The translations under genes were made by a program, and so were the position numbers. The notes under the pieces are model-generated. The model saw nothing but the letters and a program-made list of their open reading frames with translations, ran no database searches and was not told the DNA's origin. 6,051 nucleotides of DNA from Methanobacteriota archaeon. GTDB taxonomy: Archaea > Thermoplasmatota > Poseidoniia > Poseidoniales > Poseidoniaceae. The stretch's first letter is position 1. The number at the start of each line of letters is the position of its first letter. The stretch is taken from contig NZGQ01000084.1 of the NCBI GenBank assembly GCA_002689565.1, positions 8,003 to 14,053 of the forward strand. Reading direction: 5' to 3'. Below are positions 1 through 5,776 of this stretch, one piece after another.

Positions 1-591
1 ATTAATCTTCTTTCATACGCTCCATTTTTGGGTTTCTTTGGCTTCAACTTTTATTCTTGGTTAACCGCACTAGATTCTCCCGAACACATGAATGGTTTAC
101 CGCTCAGTGTTCCTCAGTTGATTAGAGCAAAAGTAACGGTTTATTTCCTTGCAACTACTTGGATTTCTGTGATATTCCTTTGCCTAATGGCTTGGAGATT
201 GGACGAATGGGCGGTATTGCCGGTTGGATTAATTGTAATGATTGCAAATAGTATCTACATCGTTTGTTTGACAGCCTTCTTGATGGGTTTAGCTCCGAAT
301 AAGGCAATTTTTGATGCAAAAATCATGACATGGTTTTGGATTGGCACCGTCATACCTCTACTTGCTCTATTCTTGCTATCATTCACTCAAGGAGACGTAT
401 CATTTTACGAAAATTGGGCCGATCAAGTTCAAGACAAGGGATTGCAAGCAGAATCGGTTGATTTCGATAATGAAAAAATGGCAACAGGATTCAAAGGGAT
501 ATTAGCAGTTAGTGCAGGTTTAGTGGCTGCCGCAATTTTACTGATGAAACTGCTTGACCGCAAATGGGGAAGGGCAGAGTTCAACAATTGA
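1..591 (+). CDS. Multi-pass membrane protein, C-terminal part (possible ABC-2-type permease)
   Basis: The reading frame is open to the left edge, so the gene is 5'-truncated; 196 codons are visible. A TTG at 28 could be a start, but the frame continues upstream through I-N-L-L-S-Y-A-P and is already hydrophobic, so an internal start is unlikely. Counting from the first visible codon, hydrophobic segments lie at about 3-25, 43-64, 70-98, 107-128 and 164-183. A short polar loop after the first reads GLPLSVPQLIRAK (32-44), which resembles the 'LPvs...l..aK' loop common in ABC-2-type exporter permeases. The loop at 130-160 is acidic and the C-terminus is basic (DRKWGR), probably cytoplasmic. No ATPase partner is in view; it would have to lie upstream. 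The membrane assignment is firm; the ABC-2 permease identity is a tentative inference from that one loop and the topology. Confidence 0.6.
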   Translation: MNLLSYAPFLGFFGFNFYSWLTALDSPEHMNGLPLSVPQLIRAKVTVYFLATTWISVIFLCLMAWRLDEWAVLPVGLIVMIANSIYIVCLTAFLMGLAPNKAIFDAKIMTWFWIGTVIPLLALFLLSFTQGDVSFYENWADQVQDKGLQAESVDFDNEKMATGFKGILAVSAGLVAAAILLMKLLDRKWGRAEFNN

Positions 592-609
592 AACCTCGCC
601 GACTAAATC

Positions 610-1155
610 ATGGGGCTCGTATTTGCTGTCAGCGGATTGCCAGCTGCAGGTAAAGGCGAGTTTGCTGCAATTCTCGCATCAACAGGGATTCCTGTACGCT
701 CAATGGGCGACATGATAAGAGCTGAAGTGAAGGCTAGAGGAATACCAGAAGCACCTCATGTCTTTGGAGAGGTTGCAACTCAACTTCGTGCAGAGCACGG
801 AGAGGATGTTTTGGCTCACAGATTAATCGATGTTGTAGATGAGTTGCTTTCAAACCATTCTATTGTCTTAATCGAGGGGCTCCGAGGCACCGCTGAAAGA
901 GTAGTCTTCGAAAATCATTGGGGCGAATCTTTCAAAGTTGTAGCAATAACTGCCTCCAAAAAATTGAGATTTGAGAGAGTTACATCTAGAGCACGCCCTG
1001 AAGACGGAGATTTATCCGACCTTGAGGTCAGAGATAAACGTGAGACTGGATGGGGATTAGATGTTATATTACAGGAAGCGGATTTTTCATTTTCTAACGA
1101 ATCAAATCTAGAGGATTTGAAAAACCGAGTTTCGGCTTGGCTTGATAACCTGTGA
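610..1155 (+). CDS. UPF0200 family P-loop nucleotide kinase-like protein
   Basis: A 181-residue soluble protein. The N-terminus is a beta strand running into a P-loop, GLPAAGKG (residues 9-16), the kinase form of Walker A. It is followed by MGDMIRAEV (32-40), a Walker-B-like strand VLIEGLRG (86-93), an arginine-rich lid-like stretch RFERVTSRARPED (120-132), and RDKRETGWGL (141-150) leading to AD and N near the end. This order and spacing match the archaeal UPF0200 family, which is related to dephospho-CoA and nucleoside-monophosphate kinases. The length is normal for the family. ATP or GTP binding is expected; the phosphate acceptor is not established for the family to my knowledge. The ATG at 610 puts the P-loop at the usual distance from the N-terminus. 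There is no Shine-Dalgarno-like sequence in the 18 bases after the upstream stop. It is probably a housekeeping gene unrelated to the pilus-like operon that follows. Confidence 0.88.
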   Translation: MGLVFAVSGLPAAGKGEFAAILASTGIPVRSMGDMIRAEVKARGIPEAPHVFGEVATQLRAEHGEDVLAHRLIDVVDELLSNHSIVLIEGLRGTAERVVFENHWGESFKVVAITASKKLRFERVTSRARPEDGDLSDLEVRDKRETGWGLDVILQEADFSFSNESNLEDLKNRVSAWLDNL

Positions 1156-1178
1156 GAGGGCCCGTAGGGCCCCTCACA
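1151..1178 (+). terminator. GC-rich hairpin over the UPF0200 stop codon
   Basis: An inverted repeat has left arm 1151-1163 (TGTGAGAGGGCCC) and right arm 1167-1178 (GGGCCCCTCACA). The arms pair over 12 base pairs with one bulged A and a GTA loop. The UPF0200 stop codon (1153-1155) lies inside the left arm. No T-tract follows, so it is not a classic intrinsic terminator, and archaeal termination usually relies on T-rich stretches. It could mark or protect the 3' end of the upstream transcript, or act in the leader of the downstream operon. The structure is seen directly; the role is inferred. Confidence 0.5.
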
Positions 1179-1221
1179 ATGGCGAAAGGTCATAACCGAG
1201 AGTAACAGTGTCTAGAGCGTC

Positions 1222-1229
1222 AGGGGGTT
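1222..1229 (+). promoter_or_regulatory. Ribosome binding site of the secretion ATPase gene
   Basis: AGGGGGTT, with 8 bases between the last G and the ATG at 1236. It can pair with the archaeal 16S 3' end (consensus GGAGGTGATC) through one G-U wobble in the middle. It supports the ATG at 1236, which is also the first possible start after the in-frame TAA at 1203-1205. The same octamer at the same spacing precedes the next gene. Confidence 0.6.
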
Positions 1230-1235
1230 CTACAT

Positions 1236-2759
1236 ATGGCAAGGAAAAGTGGTGGAGGCCAAAGAAGGCAAAGAAACCAGCAACGCGCAATGTACGATGA
1301 ACTTGACAAATACCCGGTGATGCCGCCTCATGCATTCGCAAGAATTGTACGTGACAAGAGGACACTGAACATCATTTACCAAATCATTGAACCGCCGTTG
1401 AACAAGAAAGAGCAAGAATGGCGAGATGAACTAATGGACATCTTCATTCGCTCTCTTACTGCAAACATCGAGGCAATCGATGCTGACCCAACGGCATACC
1501 TTCGTACTGCGATGGACAAAGTGATCAAAGCCTACGGTCTGAAAATCAACAAGAAATCTAAATCTAAACTATTCTATTATCTTCGCAGAGACCTAGTTGG
1601 TTATGGGAAAATGGACGTTCTGATGAATGATGCAAACGTAGAAGACGTCTCTTTGGACGGTACAAATGTTCCAATTTTCGCCTACCATCGAAAATTCGAA
1701 TCAGTTGAAACCACCTGTGTATGGGAAACAGATGAAGAATTAGAATCGTATGTTATCAAACTAGCACAGCGTTGTGGTAAGCACATTTCTGTAGCGGATC
1801 CACTACTTGATGCTACATTGATGGATGGTTCAAGAATCGTCATGAAGCTGGGCCGAGAAGTATCTACTAGGGGTTCAGCATTTTGTATTCGAAGATTCAA
1901 GGACGATCCGTTCTCTCCTTGTGACATCATCGCATTCCGTACTCTATCCTCACTGATGGGCGCATACCTTTGGGTCGCATTCCAAAATGAAGTTCCTATG
2001 CTATTCGTAGGAGGTACAGCGTCTGGTAAAACCACGACTCTAAACGCTATGTGTATCTTCATCCCATGGCAGATGAAAATTGTAAGTATCGAATCTACAC
2101 GTGAAGTAAATATTCCTCAACCTAACTGGGTTCCTGGTCTAACAAGACAGGGATTCGGTGGTGAATCCAACGAAGGAGAGATTGGAGAATTCGAGTTACT
2201 CAAAGCGGCTCTGCGTGAGCGACCTGAATACATTATTGTGGGTGAAATCCGTGGTGCAGAGGCATATGTTCTGTTCCAGGCAATGGCTACAGGCCACTGT
2301 GCATACTCAACAGTGCACGCTGACTCAGTGCCTTCATTAGTTCACAGATTGGAGAACAAACCGATCGATATTCCTCGTGTATTGCTACCTGCTTTGGAAG
2401 CATGTGTAATTCAAATTCAGACTCGTATCAATGGACGACGTGTCAGAAGAAGTAAGCAAATTGTCGAAATTGTTGGAATTGATCCGAACTCTTTGGAAGT
2501 TATCACCAATGAAGTATTCCGCTGGAATGTTGCAAATGATGACTTCATATTCTCCGGAAAGTCATACGTTCTTGAGAAAATAATGGTCAAAATAAATTAC
2601 AGTCAAGATGAAATGCGTCGAGAGTTAAGAACCCGAAAACGTATTCTTGAATGGATGGTTTTGAACGATATTAGAAAGGCCGATCAGGTAAGCCAAATCA
2701 TTACTGAGTATTACGTAAGGCCTCATGAGATTCTAGCACGTGTTGATGGTCTACGCTGA
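1236..2759 (+). CDS. Archaeal type IV pilus/Tad-type secretion ATPase (FlaI/GspE superfamily)
   Basis: A 507-residue cytoplasmic ATPase expected to form a hexamer that powers subunit assembly or export through the membrane proteins encoded next. The N-terminal tail is strongly basic (K4 to R17, rich in R and Q), followed by an N-terminal domain to about 235. The catalytic domain has Walker A GGTASGKT (259-266), an Asp-box region SIESTREVNIPQPNW (284-298), Walker B LLKAALRERPEYIIVGEIRG (321-340) and a His box ATGHCAYSTVHAD (351-363). The C-terminal region (about 400-507) follows the usual archaeal FlaI-like pattern, so the protein looks complete. FlaI proteins commonly have IEDTRE in the Asp box; here Ser287 replaces the Asp while both Glu residues remain. 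The family is certain. Pilus rather than archaellum use is inferred from the two split platform genes and the absence of a FlaH-like gene immediately upstream. Confidence 0.95.
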   Translation: MARKSGGGQRRQRNQQRAMYDELDKYPVMPPHAFARIVRDKRTLNIIYQIIEPPLNKKEQEWRDELMDIFIRSLTANIEAIDADPTAYLRTAMDKVIKAYGLKINKKSKSKLFYYLRRDLVGYGKMDVLMNDANVEDVSLDGTNVPIFAYHRKFESVETTCVWETDEELESYVIKLAQRCGKHISVADPLLDATLMDGSRIVMKLGREVSTRGSAFCIRRFKDDPFSPCDIIAFRTLSSLMGAYLWVAFQNEVPMLFVGGTASGKTTTLNAMCIFIPWQMKIVSIESTREVNIPQPNWVPGLTRQGFGGESNEGEIGEFELLKAALRERPEYIIVGEIRGAEAYVLFQAMATGHCAYSTVHADSVPSLVHRLENKPIDIPRVLLPALEACVIQIQTRINGRRVRRSKQIVEIVGIDPNSLEVITNEVFRWNVANDDFIFSGKSYVLEKIMVKINYSQDEMRRELRTRKRILEWMVLNDIRKADQVSQIITEYYVRPHEILARVDGLR

Positions 2760-2765
2760 TTAACT

Positions 2766-2773
2766 AGGGGGTT
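2766..2773 (+). promoter_or_regulatory. Ribosome binding site of the first platform gene
   Basis: AGGGGGTT lies in the 20-base gap after the ATPase stop codon, with 8 bases from the last G to the ATG at 2780. Sequence and spacing are identical to the site before the ATPase gene, which argues that both are genuine. It differs from the GGAGGTGA-type sites used by the next two genes. Confidence 0.65.
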
Positions 2774-2779
2774 TTAATT

Positions 2780-3799
2780 ATGGAGTTAACCGCATGGCAG
2801 AAAATTTGTCATCGTATCCTAGGTAAAGTCTTCAAGAAAAGAGCACGTAATGATACAAAACTTTCAGACGATTTGGTAAAAGGAAACATGCCGATAATGC
2901 CTGAAGTTTATATGGCACAATTATTCGTTACAACGGTAACTGTAACTATAATTTGTGTAATTCTATTGGTGGCGGTATTTATGCCAGAAATCGGTTTGAT
3001 TGATTGGTATGAATCTAGGCCGGATGATGCTTATGCAATGGCATGCTATGAATGGGAATATTGGAATGGCGACTTGGTCGATGAGACGCTTGAAAGTAGA
3101 GGTTGTCCTTACTTCCAATACATGGAGTTTCCAATTTTTGCTAAAATCCTAATTCCTGTAATGTTAGGTTTAGTTGTACCATTTGGAACTTACAAATTTT
3201 TGAAAGGCTCTGCTTCAAGAGCAGCTCATGCTAGAGGCGTTGCATTGGAGAAATACCTTCCATATGCAGCATCTTATACCGCAGCAATGGCTGCTGCAAA
3301 TGCAACCCCGCACAAGATTTTCAAATCATTAGCACTGAATGGAGACATCTATGGTGAAATCGCCTATGACTCTGCGATGATTTATCGTGACGTTTCCCTA
3401 TTAGGTTACGATTTGTTGACCGCGATGAAAATGGCGGTTGATAGAGCAGCATCGCCTTGGATGACAGAGTTCTTCCAAGGAATGGTTGGAACTTTGACTG
3501 CTGGAGGTTCATTAAAACTGTATTTCCTTAATCGTGCAGAGCACTACATGCGTGAAAACCGAACACGCCTTCAAGAGTTCTTGGAATCTTTGGCAATGTT
3601 AGCGGAATCATATGTTGTAGTTGCAGTTGCTATGCCATTGTTCCTAATCGTCATGCTTGTCATTATGTTCTGGGTTAGTGGTGCAGGTGCTCAAATGGAA
3701 GAGAGTACCTTGTATGGAGTTGTACTATTGGGTCTTCCAATGATTCATGCAATGTTTGCTTTCATTGTGTGGTCCTCAAGCGAAGAGCAAAAAATGTGA
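2780..3799 (+). CDS. T2SSF/TadC-like pilus platform membrane protein, first of two
   Basis: A 339-residue integral membrane protein, the first of two platform subunits downstream of the ATPase. A basic cytoplasmic N-terminus (1-45) is followed by membrane segment 1 (about 46-68), an extracytoplasmic loop (69-118), segment 2 (119-142), a cytoplasmic helical T2SSF-type region (about 150-274), segment 3 (275-299) and segment 4 (309-331). The T2SSF call rests on the pattern LEKYLPYAASYTAAMAAANA (156-175), followed by FKSLAL and the later MTEFFQGMVGTLTAGGSLK, which matches archaeal FlaJ/TadC-type helices. The loop after segment 1 is rich in W, Y, D and E and contains two cysteines (C89, C109) that could form a disulfide. 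Archaeal FlaJ proteins usually carry two T2SSF regions; this protein has one, and the second appears to be supplied by the next gene. It starts 20 bases after the ATPase stop, consistent with one operon. Confidence 0.85.
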   Translation: MELTAWQKICHRILGKVFKKRARNDTKLSDDLVKGNMPIMPEVYMAQLFVTTVTVTIICVILLVAVFMPEIGLIDWYESRPDDAYAMACYEWEYWNGDLVDETLESRGCPYFQYMEFPIFAKILIPVMLGLVVPFGTYKFLKGSASRAAHARGVALEKYLPYAASYTAAMAAANATPHKIFKSLALNGDIYGEIAYDSAMIYRDVSLLGYDLLTAMKMAVDRAASPWMTEFFQGMVGTLTAGGSLKLYFLNRAEHYMRENRTRLQEFLESLAMLAESYVVVAVAMPLFLIVMLVIMFWVSGAGAQMEESTLYGVVLLGLPMIHAMFAFIVWSSSEEQKM

Positions 3800-3801
3800 T
3801 C

Positions 3802-3810
3802 AGGAGGTGA
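3802..3810 (+). promoter_or_regulatory. Strong Shine-Dalgarno site selecting a TTG start
   Basis: AGGAGGTGA, a perfect complement to the archaeal 16S rRNA 3' end, lies in the 15-base gap between the two platform genes. GGAGG ends 7 bases before the TTG at 3815. It decides the start: no ATG in that frame lies near the site, and the TTG start gives a basic N-terminus (ARKKKEK) suited to a cytoplasmic end. Confidence 0.8.
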
Positions 3811-3814
3811 GAAA

Positions 3815-5329
3815 TTGGCACGCAAAAAGAAGGAGAAAATCATCGTTAAATTGGATCTTCCAAAAGACGATAATACCCTAACTAAATTGTATGCAATTCT
3901 TGGTGCAAGCATCTTTTTAGGTCTAGCGTGTTTTACATTCTGGGTTACAAACTCTCACTTTACAACGGCAGCAAATGGTCAGCCATTATTCGTGAACATG
4001 GCTTGCGGATATGATGCAAATTACATGCCAACATTTGATGATAATGAATCGTGCGATTATGGATTGCTCAAAGATGAACCAGATGTTTTGGTAATGACGC
4101 CAGATAAACCTTGGAAAGATTTCATTGGTTTGGGTCAACTATTCGATGTCCCGGGAATGGATGAAAACATTACTGCTAGTGTGCGGCCCGATCAATCTCT
4201 TACCGGTACTTGTGATGTAGAAGCCGCAATACCTTCGGATTATCAATTCATAATTTACGATCCATCGGGTCAAGAGATGTCACGATATTCAGGAAATACT
4301 CATTCCAACGATGACAATTGTGAAATTTACATTGACAATATGGAAAAAGGTAACCTTTACCAAATTGTAATTATATCTGAAAACGTCGTACAGGAAGCAA
4401 CATATAAGCTCAAGATGGATTATTATGATGGACTTCCAGAAAACATGAACAATAAATCTCAGTGGATTGGTCCTGAGGTAAATCTTGGTGGGCTCTCTCT
4501 AAGGCCTACGATTTTCCTCAATTTCTTCGGCTTAGGTTTCTTCATTATGTTTTGGCCAGCATCATTTTATTGGGACAGGGTCAAAGAAAAGACCAACCAA
4601 ATGGAAGAAAAATTCCCTGATTTCCTAAGAGATCTTGCAGAATACTGGAAGGGAGGTCTGTCGATGACGGTAGCGGTTCAAACGTTAGCGACGAGTGAAT
4701 ACGGTGCCCTGAATCACGAAGTAAAGAAAATGAGTGACCAATTATCTTGGGGTGTTGCATTTGGTGATGTCATCGAAATGTTCGCAGTAAGGGTTGGCAC
4801 GCCACTTGTTTTGCGTGCAATTTCTCTAATTTCAGAAGCGAATCGAGCCGGTGGTAAGATTTCGGACATTCTTGTAACGGCAGCAAATGACAGCCGTGAA
4901 TTGAAGTTCCTGGAGGGTGAGAGAAAACGTTCTATCGCCTCATATATCTCGGTTATTTGGACTTCTTACGGTGTTTTCCTTGGCGTTATTGTCGTCCTAG
5001 CTAAGGTTTTCATTCCTGCTATTGCGGGTTCTAATTCCGATTCTGAAGACGGTGGTGGAGGCCAACAACTAGGAAACATGGTCATACGAAATATCGAGCC
5101 GCTGTTTTTCTTGACCATTTTCTACTATGGTGTAACAATGCAAGCCCTCGGTAATGGTTCGATGGCAGGTTTGATGGCAACCGGTCGATTTACCAGTGGT
5201 ATGAAGCATTCAGGATTGATGATATTACTCGCAATTCTTTGTTTCAACATTATTGTATTCTCTCCAGATCTAATCGGTGTAACCGATTTACCGCAATTGA
5301 ATCCAGCAGCTGGTACATTCTCTCCATGA
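3815..5329 (+). CDS. T2SSF/TadC-like pilus platform membrane protein with a large extracytoplasmic domain, second of two
   Basis: A 504-residue integral membrane protein, longer than a usual one-domain TadC protein because of an insert. Order: basic cytoplasmic N-terminus (1-20); membrane segment 1 (about 23-44); an extracytoplasmic domain (about 45-229); segment 2 (231-253); a cytoplasmic T2SSF region (about 263-375); segment 3 (376-402); a Gly/Asp/Ser-rich loop (405-420); segment 4 (427-447); segment 5 (464-484); and a short outer tail. The T2SSF pattern is clear: EEKFPDFLRDLAEYWKGGLS (264-283), YGALNHEVKKM (296-306), QLSWGVAFGDVI, and ISEANRAGGKISDIL (339-353). The extracytoplasmic domain is acidic, appears beta-rich, has four cysteines (C64, C80, C133, C169) and has three possible N-glycosylation sequons (N77, N118, N213). 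I do not recognise its fold; a small beta-sandwich is possible. The TTG start is supported by an excellent ribosome binding site. The platform role is well supported; the ectodomain function is unknown. Confidence 0.88.
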   Translation: MARKKKEKIIVKLDLPKDDNTLTKLYAILGASIFLGLACFTFWVTNSHFTTAANGQPLFVNMACGYDANYMPTFDDNESCDYGLLKDEPDVLVMTPDKPWKDFIGLGQLFDVPGMDENITASVRPDQSLTGTCDVEAAIPSDYQFIIYDPSGQEMSRYSGNTHSNDDNCEIYIDNMEKGNLYQIVIISENVVQEATYKLKMDYYDGLPENMNNKSQWIGPEVNLGGLSLRPTIFLNFFGLGFFIMFWPASFYWDRVKEKTNQMEEKFPDFLRDLAEYWKGGLSMTVAVQTLATSEYGALNHEVKKMSDQLSWGVAFGDVIEMFAVRVGTPLVLRAISLISEANRAGGKISDILVTAANDSRELKFLEGERKRSIASYISVIWTSYGVFLGVIVVLAKVFIPAIAGSNSDSEDGGGGQQLGNMVIRNIEPLFFLTIFYYGVTMQALGNGSMAGLMATGRFTSGMKHSGLMILLAILCFNIIVFSPDLIGVTDLPQLNPAAGTFSP

Positions 5330-5335
5330 GGTGAT
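5328..5335 (+). promoter_or_regulatory. Ribosome binding site overlapping the upstream stop codon
   Basis: GAGGTGAT begins inside the TGA stop (5327-5329) of the second platform gene and lies 3 bases before the GTG at 5339. It closely matches the archaeal Shine-Dalgarno consensus. The ATG at 5334 is in a different frame that soon stops, so the GTG is preferred. The overlap suggests translational coupling. Confidence 0.65.
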
Positions 5336-5338
5336 GTT

Positions 5339-5776
5339 GTGCAAAGGGATGACAATGCACAGGTCCACATTCTGGAAATGCTGACACTGTTTTGGCTATT
5401 TTTTATGACAGCAGCTTTCCTGATTACAGTACATGTTCCTGATGAAGCAAGCATCTCAAGAGATGCTGAAATGCAATTTGCTGGCGAGGATGCAATCAAT
5501 CTAGGATTAGCAACACCTGCTATGGAAAGTGATTATGATTCACGTTTAGCAGAACTTCTTGCCTTAGGTCAAGAAGATGAAGCCTGTGAATTGGTTCAAA
5601 ACTATCTTGCATCTGGAATTGAAGCCAATTGTTGGTTAGCCAAGGACTCGGGTACTTCCCAGCCATATGGGGAGGTAGCAACTCCAGGTGGAAGTACAGT
5701 TAACTCTCATGGTTTAGTTGCGGTTGATGATCAATTGTGGACTATAAGTTTAGATTTGTGGGAGCGTGGCTCATAA
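5339..5776 (+). CDS. Small pilin-like protein with one N-terminal membrane segment
   Basis: A 145-residue protein. A short polar N-terminus (MQRDDNAQVH) leads into a membrane segment at about 11-31, and the rest (32-145) is acidic, soluble and probably outside the cell. The start resembles small archaeal proteins in pilus operons whose N-terminus reads like 'GQAHTLE' before a hydrophobic helix: here AQVHILEMLTLF, with Glu13 at the head of the helix. A canonical class III signal (K/R then G/A before the cleavage point) is absent, so prepilin processing is uncertain. Two cysteines in the outer part (C83, C98) could form a disulfide. The gene begins 9 bases after the platform gene stop. The GTG start is chosen from the adjacent ribosome binding site. 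A minor pilin or pseudopilin role is inferred from the N-terminus and context; otherwise the protein is unrecognised. Confidence 0.7.
   Translation: MQRDDNAQVHILEMLTLFWLFFMTAAFLITVHVPDEASISRDAEMQFAGEDAINLGLATPAMESDYDSRLAELLALGQEDEACELVQNYLASGIEANCWLAKDSGTSQPYGEVATPGGSTVNSHGLVAVDDQLWTISLDLWERGS

Noticed and set aside
1064..1071. TTATATTA as a TATA box for the secretion operon
   Set aside because: It lies inside the UPF0200 coding region about 165 bases upstream of the ATPase start, with no BRE-like element identified; an AT-rich coding stretch explains it.
915..1193. Minus-strand open frame of 92 codons overlapping the UPF0200 gene
   Set aside because: It is a shadow of a well-supported gene, has no recognisable domain and would run through the hairpin.
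1682..2062. Minus-strand open frame of 126 codons inside the ATPase gene
   Set aside because: It is antisense to conserved ATPase sequence including Walker A and has no protein-like motif of its own.
1249..5065. A 14-base direct repeat GTGGTGGAGGCCAA at 1249-1262 and 5052-5065
   Set aside because: Both copies encode Gly-rich stretches followed by Gln (GGGQ) in different genes; shared codon choice explains the match, and no mobile element borders them.
1236..5329. A conventional archaellum (fla/arl) operon
   Set aside because: The ATPase family fits, but there is no FlaH, FlaF/G or archaellin in view and the platform is split in two, so the archaellum label is not supported here.
5125..5499. 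Minus-strand open frame of 124 codons across the platform/pilin-like junction
   Set aside because: It spans two coupled plus-strand genes and shows no recognisable domain or start signal.
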